From: Marinoscillum furvescens DSM 4134
GTDB taxonomy: Bacteria > Bacteroidota > Bacteroidia > Cytophagales > Cyclobacteriaceae
Reading direction: 5' to 3'
Assembly (NCBI RefSeq): GCF_003386095.1
Contig: NZ_QREG01000011.1
Span: 62,001 to 126,000, forward strand
DNA: 64,000 bases
Positions 20,101-28,226 of the stretch are shown in pieces (position 1 is the stretch's first letter; every line of letters begins with the position of its first letter). The notes under the pieces were generated by a model. It searched no databases and was not told the DNA's origin. It saw only the letters and a list, made by a program, of their open reading frames with translations. The position numbers and the translations under genes were made by a program.

Positions 20101-20335
20101 AATAGTTTCCTTCAATGTCTGTAATGGTACCGTTGGTGGTACCCTTTACTAGTACAGTTACTCCGGGAAGTGTGCCTCCATCTTCATCGGAGCTAATTGT
20201 ACCAGTCACTCGGGTGGTGTTTTGTGCCTTACTGACATATCCCCCAAAAAGCAGGAGACATACCATCACAAAAGAAACACCAGGCCATGACCTGACGGGT
20301 TCTTTTGGTTTCATTTTACTGTAATCGTTTCTCAT
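17105..20335 (-). CDS. susC: SusC/RagA TonB-linked outer-membrane transporter
   Basis: A 1076-residue outer-membrane protein. After a signal peptide (ending YVSKAQ) comes a carboxypeptidase-D-like regulatory domain (VTGTISSDEDGGTLPGVTV), the TonB box region and plug with ALDEVVVVGYGTQKK, NIDQALKGRIAGVQVTQ and VEVLKDASATAIYGSRAANG-type motif, then a long beta-barrel ending in YTVGANITF. It imports oligosaccharides with energy from TonB-ExbBD. It has no N-terminal STN signalling domain, consistent with control by the HTCS encoded upstream rather than an anti-sigma factor. It starts a susC-susD-SGBP-SGBP-GH9 transcript. Confidence 0.96.
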   Translation of the reverse strand: MRNDYSKMKPKEPVRSWPGVSFVMVCLLLFGGYVSKAQNTTRVTGTISSDEDGGTLPGVTVLVKGTTNGTITDIEGNYSIQVPEDATLIISFVGFQTQEIPVNGRSVINVNMQTDVAALDEVVVVGYGTQKKSDLTGAVASLDGETLNDMVAANIDQALKGRIAGVQVTQNTGAPGGAVSLRIRGTSSITGSSEPLYVIDGIPISGEGQSIAGFDWAGGANGQNRVNPLASINPNDIVSIEVLKDASATAIYGSRAANGVVMVTTRRGKAGEAKISYDGYYAVQELPRKLDMMNLREFAAYQAQVAEEIDGIELNERFQDPSLLGEGTDWQDAVFEQAPIQSHQLSVSGGVDDFKYAISGGYFSQDGIIIGSGFERFTTRVNLDVKVKEWFKMGTSITYADIDEVITLNSGGDGVISQALQMSPAVPVRDIDGNFAGPVQNTAEIGSNPVALALLRNNTLKRERLMANFFADLDLAKGLKLRTEYGLDNAHGLNKSFNPTYEWGVIRNDVNDLRQREENNFFWIWKNYLTYNFKSGVHDLTAMLGNEMQESRWNGSEVYKTNFVSNDIQVLNQGENSTVPTNGWLGNSTLASYYTRLNYILSDKYLFTFTVRADGSSKFGPNNRWAVFPSGSFAWRVMNEDFMPKTNVLTDLKFRAGYGEVGNQSIPNYAYGSALRTENSQFGTANINQRFSNPNLRWEATTQYNIGLDLSLWGGRIDLTADYYNKQTRDLLLEVSLPDYISGGGAGIASPFANVGKLENKGLELSLNTRNITRDKFSWNTDVTFTLNRNKILEIDRDYTRNLYWYSNFQSVTRTTEGQPVGVFYGYKTNGIFTDSTDIANSPVQVEDQTQDGNQNLIHVRDGVWLGDMKFQDLNGDGIVNSEDQTIIGDPNPDFTYGINNSFNFGPVNLGIYLTGSYGADVLNFSKVRNEQMSSVYNNQSSDIVKRARIELVNEEGSYNNISDVTLTNPNTDIPRFSQTDNNTNDRMSDRWIEDGSYVRIQTITVGYSLPTSLLNRVKINSMRVYVKGQNLYTFTNYSGYDPEVGAFNQDPLMQNIDMGRYPSPRVYTVGANITF

Positions 20336-20650
20336 AATGTGACTTTTTAGAAAATCTTAATCGGTTGTATGATTGATTTCAAAATCCTCATTTAATCATC
20401 AGTTCAGACTAATTAGATTAAGGATTATTCAATGATAGTAGGAATTATTCCCAATTAGCTCCGTCATTTTATCACATGAAGGTCATAAAATGTCTTCGGA
20501 CAAGCCCCAACATCTTCAGTAATCATATGTACACTATTTCAAAGTCATTTAATACCTAATTCCACCGACTAGCTAGCTACCTAAAGTCACTGGCTCACTG
20601 ACTCTTATCGCTTTTGGTGAATATTTTCGCTTGATTTTGAGTAGGCGGAA
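20336..20650. other. intergenic region ahead of susC
   Basis: This 315-bp gap between the HTCS gene and susC holds no credible gene. It contains an 8-bp inverted repeat (CATTTTAT 20465-20472, ATAAAATG 20485-20492) and a TCACTG direct repeat at 20587 and 20595. It must contain the susC promoter and the HTCS binding site, but no clear TAnnTTTG element was found on the minus strand. Confidence 0.4.
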
Positions 20651-23600
20651 CTAGGTGTCCTGCCGGTCCAGTGATTGGGCATATTTGGACGGCAATACTT
20701 TGTATTCTTGCTTGAAGTATTTGGTAAAATATTTCGGATTGTTGAAGCCTACTTTATAAGCAACCTCAGCTACACTTAGCTGGCTTTTTTCTAAAAGCGC
20801 CGCTGCTCTCTTTAAGCGTATCAATCGGATAAACTCGATGGGAGACTTACCTGTGATCTCCAAGGTCTTTTTGTAGAGTTGCCCCCTACTCACAGCCAGC
20901 TCCCTGCTGAGTTCCTGAACCGAAAAATTGGCATTGGAGATATTTTCCTCTACTATGGCAATGGCCTTTTCTATAAACTTTTCATCCAGAGACTTGATTG
21001 CAATCTCAGATGGTTTGGCCACAATCCGATGTTCAGATGCATGGATTTGCTTCTGAAGTTGAATAGCTGATTTAATGCCCTGTATTAGAATTTCAAAATT
21101 GAAAGGCTTCGTAATATACTCTGTGGCTCCGGCCTCAAATCCTTCAAGTTTTTGATCATCTGAATAATGAGCGGTGAGCAAAATAACCGGAATATGTCCT
21201 GTTCGCGGGTCGCGCTTTATCTTTTGACAAAGCTCAATACCTGTCATCACAGGCATCATAATATCGGTTACCACCAGATCTGGCTGCTTGTCCATTGCCA
21301 GTTTCCAGGCTTCTTTGCCATTTGGTGCCTCATAGATGTTATAAAGAGCTTTTAGGTTATCTCTTAGGTAAAACCTAAAATCCTCATTGTCATCTGCCAG
21401 CAGAATGGTTGGGCAGTTTTCCTGATGCACTTCTGGTTCGATCACGGATTCCTGACTGTTGACTATCTGTGTGGTTTCAATTTCCTCCCTATGCTCTAAA
21501 AGTCTTTTGAGTGGTAACTCAAAGATGAACTTGCTACCTTTCTCCACTTCACTTTCTACCCAAATTTCACCATGATGCATTTCTACAAACTCTTTCGAAA
21601 TCGAAAGCCCAATTCCACTACCGTGATTTAGGTTAAATGAAGCATTGTCTACCTGAAAAAACCGATTAAAAACTTGTGCTTTGCGCTCCTGAGGAATACC
21701 TATACCGGTATCTCTTACTGCAAAGCGAATGGTATGTACTCCTTCTTTTTGGGCTACCTCATCGATCTCAACAGCTACCTTACCCTGAGGGTGTGTAAAT
21801 TTAAACGCATTGGATAAGAGGTTAAACATCACTTTTTCTAGCTTATCACGATCAAATCGGGTGAAAAATTGAGGAACGGATGATTCAAAGCTCAAGTGAA
21901 TGTGGCGTTCACTTGACAGGTCTGTAAACGAGTCTACGATACTCTTCATGAAAGCGATAATATCACCAGATGCCAATGACAAACGATGCTGATTGGCTTC
22001 CATTTTACGAAAATCCAACAGTTGGTTGACCAGATTGAGTAAGCGGCGGGCATTTCTATGAATCAGCTCATAATGCACCTTTTTTGCTTCATCCTCAGTG
22101 CTTTTCATCAGCCTCTCTATTGGTGTAAGGATCAGCGTAAGTGGTGTGCGAAACTCATGGCTGATGTTGGTGAAAAATTTGATTTTCATCAGATCCAGTT
22201 CGTGTAGGCGCTTTGCTTCCAATTGCTCCTGAGCCACTTTGGCTCTAAACCGCTCTTTATTGATGATGACTCTGCGAGTGAAGATTAGCGCCAGAGCAAA
22301 TACGAACATATAGATTACGTAGGCCAGAGGTGTTTCCCAAAAGGGCGCCAAAACTGTGATGTTTAGTGTTTTTGTTTCACCACTCCACATGTGACTTTGG
22401 TCAGTAGCCATCACCTCAAACGTATAACGACCCGGGTCAAGATTGGTGTAGTTTACCCGATGTATATTAGGGTCTGTCACCCACTGATCATCAAACCCCT
22501 TTAACCGATACTTATAAACCGTATTTTCATTTTGGTAGTAATTGAGTGCTGTAAACTCTATGGTAAATGAGTTTTCAAAATGTTTAAGTGTAATTGCTGA
22601 TGTTTGGTTGAGGCCATCTGCAAACCACTCTCGGCCATTGTACCACTCGCCAGACCTAATGCGGTGATTGGAGATGTAAAAGTCCAGAAATACCAGTTTA
22701 TTTTCCTCATTGGTAAACTGTACTTGCTCCGGATCAAAAATATTGAGACCGTTGCTGCCACCAAAAGCCAAATGCCCTGACTGCAACTTGAGCGCAGAGC
22801 GTTCATTGAACATTTCGCCTTGCAAACCGTCAGATAAATCAAAGTTTTCGAAAATCCTGAGGCTGTCATCGGTAATGGTCAGTTTAGACAGGCCTTTGAA
22901 GGTGCCAAACCACATATCGCCTGAATCATCCTCCAAAATCGAAGAAATGATATTGTCTGGCAGCCCGTCTTCTTTGGTAAAGGTCTCAAACTGCTGTTTA
23001 TCCTTATCAAAACGGTTTAGGCCATACATAGTACCTACCCACATGGTGCCATCGGAAGCACAATAAATGTCTAATACGGAATTGTTGCTAAGTGAGCCTT
23101 CTTTGCTTTCGTCCTGTAGGATGTGGCTGAAGGTCTGCGTTTCTGGATGAAAAATCTCAATACCATAGCCTGTACCCACCCACATGCGGCCACTTCGATC
23201 CTCGCTAAATGAGGTCGCATAGTTCGATTTTATCGTGCCGTTCTCGCGGTTAAACTCATAGATTTTTTGAAATGCACTATCATAAACATTGACTCCTCCC
23301 TTTAAGGTCCCTAACCAAAGCCGGTTTTTCGAATCAAGGTAAAGCTTCCATACGCTATCACCAGAGGGTGAATTAGGATCATCTTTTTGGTGCCTATATG
23401 TAGTGAATTTTTGGCCATCAAAGTAATTGAGCCCTCCCATGTAAGTACCCATCCAGATGCCCCCATCTGCTGCAGGAGATAGACTCACCACAATATCTGA
23501 GCTCAAACTATGCGGGTCCTGAGGGTCATGCCGATAGGTAGTAAAGGAACCGGAGCGGCGATCAAAACGATGTAGCCCAGCCCCATCCGACCCGAGCCAA

Positions 23601-24709
23601 AGGGTATGTTCATCTGCTTGCATAATCGCTAGTAGATCGTTGGCTTTTGGTGATCGGGCATCTACATTCTTATAAAAATTGAAATTTACTGACTTAGGTG
23701 AAAAATAATTGACTCCTCCCTTATTGGTACCTATCCACACGAGCTCCGATTTGTCCTTGTAGATAGAAATGACCGAATTGATACTTAGTGAATTAGGGTC
23801 AGAAGTATTATTCCTGATGGATTGTATAGTTTGTTGCTGATCATCTATAATCGTGAGTCCTCCGTGATCCACCCCTATGATTACCCTTCCCGCCTGGTCT
23901 TGGATGATACCACTGACTAGTGTGCTACCCAGTACGTCTGCATCATAGTGTTTGCAGCTACTCGTTTCAGGAGAAAACCGACACGCACCAAAAGGGTATG
24001 CTTCGCTGTAAAACCAAAAATCTCCGGCATTGTCAATAAAGGTTTTGAGCTCACTTTTTCCCTGTAAGTGTTCCGGATATTTGATGAAAGTTGTTTTTTG
24101 TGGATCGCCAGTATCAATCAGCTCAATACTGCCATTCATATGCGTAAGTGCAATATTTCCTTTGCCATCTAATGCAGCAGAAACTACGTCCCGATATGCC
24201 CCGCCATAGTGGTAAATGGTGTCCTGGTCTGACAGATAGGTCTTCACTCCCAGGTTTTCGATGATAAACCAGTAATTACCATGTTCGTCCTTTATGAGGT
24301 CTGTGAGGTTATAATCATCTATTCGCAACTGAATAATCAAGTCCTGAATGTTGATAAACCGTTCCTGAAAGACATCATAAGCAAAAACGCCATAGTTTGG
24401 CTTGATCCACATGTGGCCTTCGGGACCTTCTTTCATCCAAAAGATATTTGGGTTACTCAAGGCAAACTGATTGTCTTCATCAGGCTCAAATACTTTGATC
24501 ATACTGCCATCATAGCGATTGAGACCTGACGGGGTCCCGAACCAAATAAACCCAAGTTGATCCTGATAAATGCTGTTGATTCGATTGTGCGAGAGTCCGT
24601 CTTTACTATCCAAATGCTCAAATCGGATTTGCGAATGCTGTCCGTGGCATACTATGGCAAGCAAAACAAAAAACTGAACCAGGATTTTTTGCAAAATGGG
24701 TCTCATCAC
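20651..24709 (-). CDS. hybrid two-component system sensor-regulator (HTCS)
   Basis: A 1352-residue one-protein signalling system. A signal peptide is followed by a periplasmic region of about 14 beta-propeller strands (Reg_prop repeats such as DQLGFIWFGTPSGLNRYDG), a Y_Y_Y domain near 700-785 and one membrane segment near 800. In the cytosol come a HisKA domain (FTNISHEFRTPLTL, phospho-His), a HATPase (DTGIGIPQE, GSGIGLSIS), a receiver domain near 1098-1223 (phospho-Asp in VVTDIMMPVMTG) and an AraC-type HTH at about 1240-1345 (SVAEVAYKVGFNNPKYF). Such proteins bind an oligosaccharide in the periplasm and activate the adjacent susCD operon. It sits between the acetylesterase gene and susC. Confidence 0.96.
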   Translation of the reverse strand: MMRPILQKILVQFFVLLAIVCHGQHSQIRFEHLDSKDGLSHNRINSIYQDQLGFIWFGTPSGLNRYDGSMIKVFEPDEDNQFALSNPNIFWMKEGPEGHMWIKPNYGVFAYDVFQERFINIQDLIIQLRIDDYNLTDLIKDEHGNYWFIIENLGVKTYLSDQDTIYHYGGAYRDVVSAALDGKGNIALTHMNGSIELIDTGDPQKTTFIKYPEHLQGKSELKTFIDNAGDFWFYSEAYPFGACRFSPETSSCKHYDADVLGSTLVSGIIQDQAGRVIIGVDHGGLTIIDDQQQTIQSIRNNTSDPNSLSINSVISIYKDKSELVWIGTNKGGVNYFSPKSVNFNFYKNVDARSPKANDLLAIMQADEHTLWLGSDGAGLHRFDRRSGSFTTYRHDPQDPHSLSSDIVVSLSPAADGGIWMGTYMGGLNYFDGQKFTTYRHQKDDPNSPSGDSVWKLYLDSKNRLWLGTLKGGVNVYDSAFQKIYEFNRENGTIKSNYATSFSEDRSGRMWVGTGYGIEIFHPETQTFSHILQDESKEGSLSNNSVLDIYCASDGTMWVGTMYGLNRFDKDKQQFETFTKEDGLPDNIISSILEDDSGDMWFGTFKGLSKLTITDDSLRIFENFDLSDGLQGEMFNERSALKLQSGHLAFGGSNGLNIFDPEQVQFTNEENKLVFLDFYISNHRIRSGEWYNGREWFADGLNQTSAITLKHFENSFTIEFTALNYYQNENTVYKYRLKGFDDQWVTDPNIHRVNYTNLDPGRYTFEVMATDQSHMWSGETKTLNITVLAPFWETPLAYVIYMFVFALALIFTRRVIINKERFRAKVAQEQLEAKRLHELDLMKIKFFTNISHEFRTPLTLILTPIERLMKSTEDEAKKVHYELIHRNARRLLNLVNQLLDFRKMEANQHRLSLASGDIIAFMKSIVDSFTDLSSERHIHLSFESSVPQFFTRFDRDKLEKVMFNLLSNAFKFTHPQGKVAVEIDEVAQKEGVHTIRFAVRDTGIGIPQERKAQVFNRFFQVDNASFNLNHGSGIGLSISKEFVEMHHGEIWVESEVEKGSKFIFELPLKRLLEHREEIETTQIVNSQESVIEPEVHQENCPTILLADDNEDFRFYLRDNLKALYNIYEAPNGKEAWKLAMDKQPDLVVTDIMMPVMTGIELCQKIKRDPRTGHIPVILLTAHYSDDQKLEGFEAGATEYITKPFNFEILIQGIKSAIQLQKQIHASEHRIVAKPSEIAIKSLDEKFIEKAIAIVEENISNANFSVQELSRELAVSRGQLYKKTLEITGKSPIEFIRLIRLKRAAALLEKSQLSVAEVAYKVGFNNPKYFTKYFKQEYKVLPSKYAQSLDRQDT

Positions 24710-24761
24710 GATTTGGGTTAAGGTCTAATAATATACATGTTCGGGTACTTACATATGGAAA

Positions 24762-26642
24762 TCATAGTTGTTGCTGGAAAGGCACAGCGGGTAGTCCGTT
24801 TGCATTGTAAAGCGAAACCTCCGGGTTGTCAGCCCAGCCATAGCGCACATACTTTGGCGTAGTGATCTCATCGCTCCATACTACTACCTGATTGTCACTT
24901 ATTTTGGCTTCAGCCCAAACATACTTACCATCGGCACCAGCCAAAGCAAAGCCCTTCACAGGCCCATTGGAAATCAATCCATTCCCTACATAGTCATAGC
25001 TAATGACAAGTCTATTGCCCGACATTGTATGGGCTTTGTAAGTAGGGCCACTATGGATAAGAGCTTCACCAAAGGCCACATTTCGCGCAGCAAGCCAAAG
25101 TCGCTCTCCCACATCTCGCTTGTTTCGTGGATGTATATCTAGTGCATCCCCTATATCCAAGGCCACGGCCATGCCAGTCTTAGGCAATTGTAGCACCTGA
25201 CTTTGTGCTTCTCTAAGTGCTGCCCACTGACTCTCCGAGGGCTCGGGTTTCCTTTCCATAAAATTAGCTAACTGAACAAACAAAAATGGAAACTCTCCTT
25301 GTCTCCAGGCGATCCGCCAGCTTTCAATCATTGTTTTGAAAAGCTCATAGTACTGGTCTGGCTTGTCGGCATTGCTCTCTCCCTGATACCAGATGACACC
25401 TTTTATGGTGTAGCCAGCTATTGGAGCAATCATTGCATGATAAATCATTCCTGGCAGCCAGTTATATCGCTTTACAACAGGCATAGGTGGCTCCACCTGA
25501 TTACTGAAAAGCCAATCTCCTGAGAGGTCCATACGCTCGCTTCCCACCTCTAAATACATGGCTCCTGGTTTACCTACATACACCTTATTGTCCCAATCGT
25601 TGATGCATCGAATAGCTATCACATTATCCCCTTCTCTCAACACATTTTCCGGGATTTTTAACACAGGGGTGTCATCCTGCCAGGACTCTCGGCCCACCAG
25701 TTTGCCATTCACAAAATAGGTCGCAGTTTTGGTCACATCTCCGAGAAATAATGAAGATTCGGCGGTGTTTTCCAGACTGATATGTTTCCGCAACCAGACA
25801 AAATCTGTCAATGCCTCTTGATTAGGCAATGCTACCTGCTGCCAGTTGGAATCGTTGTAACCTGGAAGCTGAGTACCTGTTTTTAAGAAGGAATGTTCAT
25901 CGCCAATTCTTCGGTATTTGGTTTCATTTCGCTCATTGTTGGCACGAATACTATCTGACCAGTTTGCTTTAGGATCTAAAATCTCTTTTGCCGCCAATTC
26001 ATAGCCTGGCACGCCTACCAACCTTGAAGCGGGGGTCCAGGCCTCGGCTGGAGTACCACCCCAGTTGCTTTCTATGATGCCCACGGGCACATCTTTCTCT
26101 AAATGATTTTTCTTGGCAAAAAACCAGGCAACAGCAGAAAAGTGCTCACTGGTCTCTGGGTTGGCGATTTTCCATTCACCACCATTAAAGGATTGTTGTG
26201 GAGAAGACCCTATTTGATGCGGAACCTTGAAAAATCGAATCTGATTATAGCTCGAATTGGCAACTTCGCTTTGCCAGCCATCTACATTTCCATTGAGTGG
26301 CCATTCCATATTCGATTGTCCACTAGCAATCCATACATCGCCAAACCAGACATCTTTTATAGTTGATCGGTAATCTGTACTTTCTATAACTATTTGGTAA
26401 GGCCCTCCTGCCCCATGTGCCGGGTATAATACTTCCCATTTTCCTGATTTGTCAACGACAGTATTCACCGTTATTCCATCGACACTCAAACTAATCTTTT
26501 CTGAAGGCTTTCCGGTTCCCCAAAATCGTACTAGATGATCTCTTTGCAACACCATATGGTCCTGAAAAAGCAGATTCAACGACACTTGCCCATTAGAAAC
26601 AGCAGCGATGCATGCAAATACGAGAAATAGGAGTTGTTTCAT
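24762..26642 (-). CDS. SGNH carbohydrate acetylesterase (sialate O-acetylesterase family)
   Basis: A 626-residue exported esterase (signal peptide MKQLLFLVFACIAAVSNGQ). The SGNH block I is WIASGQSNMEWPL with the nucleophile Ser, block III-like sequence is GVIWYQGESNADKP, and a catalytic Asp-His lies in ALDIGDALDIHPRNK. Between them, about residues 255-380, is a jelly-roll insert of GH2-like sugar-binding type (YFVNGKLVGRES, GDNVIAIRCINDWDN). The family removes O-acetyl groups from sialic acids or from plant polysaccharides. Given GH26 and GH9 nearby, deacetylation of glucomannan or another hemicellulose is more likely than a sialic acid role; that is inference from context. Confidence 0.88.
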   Translation of the reverse strand: MKQLLFLVFACIAAVSNGQVSLNLLFQDHMVLQRDHLVRFWGTGKPSEKISLSVDGITVNTVVDKSGKWEVLYPAHGAGGPYQIVIESTDYRSTIKDVWFGDVWIASGQSNMEWPLNGNVDGWQSEVANSSYNQIRFFKVPHQIGSSPQQSFNGGEWKIANPETSEHFSAVAWFFAKKNHLEKDVPVGIIESNWGGTPAEAWTPASRLVGVPGYELAAKEILDPKANWSDSIRANNERNETKYRRIGDEHSFLKTGTQLPGYNDSNWQQVALPNQEALTDFVWLRKHISLENTAESSLFLGDVTKTATYFVNGKLVGRESWQDDTPVLKIPENVLREGDNVIAIRCINDWDNKVYVGKPGAMYLEVGSERMDLSGDWLFSNQVEPPMPVVKRYNWLPGMIYHAMIAPIAGYTIKGVIWYQGESNADKPDQYYELFKTMIESWRIAWRQGEFPFLFVQLANFMERKPEPSESQWAALREAQSQVLQLPKTGMAVALDIGDALDIHPRNKRDVGERLWLAARNVAFGEALIHSGPTYKAHTMSGNRLVISYDYVGNGLISNGPVKGFALAGADGKYVWAEAKISDNQVVVWSDEITTPKYVRYGWADNPEVSLYNANGLPAVPFQQQL

Positions 26643-26650
26643 AGGTTGGA

Positions 26651-27793
26651 TTATTTGAGTGCTTTTCCTGATTTGTACGGATTGTTCATATCCCGCTCAA
26701 AAAATGTCTTTTCGTGTTCCTCGAATTTAATAAAATCGGCGACTGAAGGGTGAGACGGGTATGGCGCATAGTGATGGGTGGTGTTGGCATTGCGCCACAC
26801 CAGCACCCAGGCTATCGCAATATCGTTTGCCAAAATAGGGTCAAGCAACACATCTGTAAACCACTTTTCATTGGTCACCCCTTCCAAACCTGTTTCAGAA
26901 AGCGCCGCTACTTTGCCTCGCTCACGAGCGATCTCAGTGATCAATTCCAGACTTTCTATAAAGTATTTTCGCTGCAACTCTGGGCTGTCACTTCCTCCAA
27001 TTCTACCCACATCGCCATAGTTATCCAAACCTATTATGTCCACGTACTCATCACCCGGATAGCCATAGAAATAAGTCGATTTTGCCAGGCTATCCATTTT
27101 CCATCTACTGCGATCTGGAGAAAATGCATACAGCAAGTGATGGATGTCTTTCTCGTTTTTCAGATAATCTACAGTGAAGCGATACAGCTCAATATACTCT
27201 TCTTCCGAGCAATTACCTTTTCCCCACCAAAACCAGTCACCATTATGCTCATGCCAGGGTCTGAAAATGACTGGAATACGCTTAAACCAACCCACTCGCA
27301 ATTGATCCAGCCAGGCTGCCACCAGGTTCAGTTGCTGCTTAAACTCCTCGTGCTTGCTTCCACCAGGAAGTAAATCGCTTACAGAGGGTGTCTTATCCCA
27401 GCTATTGCCACCGGTAGAGAGGTTATCCAGATGCCACGAAATGGTAGTTATACTCCCCATCCGGTAACTCTGCTTGATCCACCGCTTCATATTCTGAAAT
27501 CGGACATCATCCAGATTCGCATCCAAATCCATCCTACTACCCAGGTCCCATCCTATTACAGCTGGGTATGTACCCACAGTTTCTTTTACATCAGATCTCT
27601 TCTTCTCTGCTTTCCATTTCACCCCATATGCCAAATCGTCCTGATGTCCAAACATAAATCCCTCTTTAGCTATATGATGTAGGTTTAGTAATAAGCTTTT
27701 AGTTTCACGGGTTGCATCCAGATCGATAGGTGTCTGAGCAAGTGTTTGTTGGATTAAAATAGTAAGAGCAAATAGACCAAAGATGTGTTTCAT
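26651..27793 (-). CDS. GH26 beta-mannanase
   Basis: A 380-residue GH26 enzyme when started at the ATG at 27793, where a signal peptide begins (MKHIFGLFALTILIQQTLAQ); a start at 27820 would add nine residues before the signal peptide and overlap a hairpin. The TIM barrel has the acid/base Glu in FRPWHEHNGDWFWWG and the nucleophile Glu in AALSETGLEGV, with the early FGHQDDLAYG motif. GH26 enzymes mostly cut beta-1,4-mannan. The stop is 8 bp before the acetylesterase start, so these two form an operon leading into the HTCS gene. A structured leader of about 370 nt lies upstream. Confidence 0.92.
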   Translation of the reverse strand: MKHIFGLFALTILIQQTLAQTPIDLDATRETKSLLLNLHHIAKEGFMFGHQDDLAYGVKWKAEKKRSDVKETVGTYPAVIGWDLGSRMDLDANLDDVRFQNMKRWIKQSYRMGSITTISWHLDNLSTGGNSWDKTPSVSDLLPGGSKHEEFKQQLNLVAAWLDQLRVGWFKRIPVIFRPWHEHNGDWFWWGKGNCSEEEYIELYRFTVDYLKNEKDIHHLLYAFSPDRSRWKMDSLAKSTYFYGYPGDEYVDIIGLDNYGDVGRIGGSDSPELQRKYFIESLELITEIARERGKVAALSETGLEGVTNEKWFTDVLLDPILANDIAIAWVLVWRNANTTHHYAPYPSHPSVADFIKFEEHEKTFFERDMNNPYKSGKALK

Positions 27794-27810
27794 TTGTGTG
27801 CGTTGAGAAT

Positions 27811-27840
27811 CGAAAAACAAGAGTCGGCTATAACCGACTC
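27811..27840 (-). promoter_or_regulatory. terminator-like hairpin just before GH26
   Basis: On the minus strand GAGTCGG, a 6-nt loop and CCGACTC (27840-27821) are followed by TTGTTTTTC, and the GH26 start codon comes 17 nt after that tail. It is too close to the gene to end an unrelated transcript, since the upstream gene already has its own terminator at 28167-28200. A leader attenuator is the simplest reading. Confidence 0.55.
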
Positions 27841-28166
27841 TCTTAACCTATGAAGAATGAAGTGATACCTAAATAATTTGGTATGGAGTAATTATACTAG
27901 CTACACGGAGGAAGGAGAAATCAAAAGACAAATGATACCCATAAAATGATCATACACCGCCAAAGGGCTCTCAATAGGGTGTTTTTCCTTTGGTGACCTT
28001 GTAAAAAAACTCTGTGAGTTAAGATTCAAAACCATTAAATTTTGCTGCATTCTATGTGCTGATTCAAAGCCACAAATAGAAAAGCAGCAAGCTTGTAGTG
28101 ATGAAATTCGTTCCCGTGCTATACAGTAAAATAGCCCTACAAGATAGAGTAGATGTGCTGCATAAA
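27841..28166 (-). other. non-coding, stem-loop-rich leader of the GH26 operon
   Basis: No credible gene lies here; the one open frame of fair length starts inside a terminator and has no family resemblance. Several stem-loops are visible: a nested one at 28042-28090 (TTGCTGC/GCAGCAA outside, TTCTAT/ATAGAA and GTG/CAC inside), AACTC-TGT-GAGTT at 28008-28020 followed on the minus strand by a T-run, CCAAAGG/CCTTTGG at 27960-27993 and ATACC/GGTAT at 27865-27884. It could be a regulatory leader RNA or a decayed repeat element. Confidence 0.45.
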
Positions 28167-28200
28167 TAAAAAGCCAATTGGAGTGCTCCAATTGGCTTTC
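28167..28200 (-). terminator. terminator of the large surface-protein gene
   Basis: A perfect 14-bp stem (28170-28183 with 28186-28199; core GCCAATTGGAG) with a 2-nt closing loop begins 27 nt after the stop codon and is followed by TTTATTTATG on the minus strand. Confidence 0.92.
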
Positions 28201-28226
28201 GAATCAGATTTAGAGAAAATCGGATC

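Noticed and set aside
26750-27373. 207-codon frame antisense to the GH26 gene
   Set aside because: It lies wholly within a clear GH26 gene and reads as an aromatic- and Ile-rich mirror of it.
27901-28191. 96-codon open frame in the GH26 leader on the minus strand
   Set aside because: It begins inside the terminator of the surface-protein gene, has no recognisable family pattern or signal, and overlaps several stem-loops; treated as non-coding.
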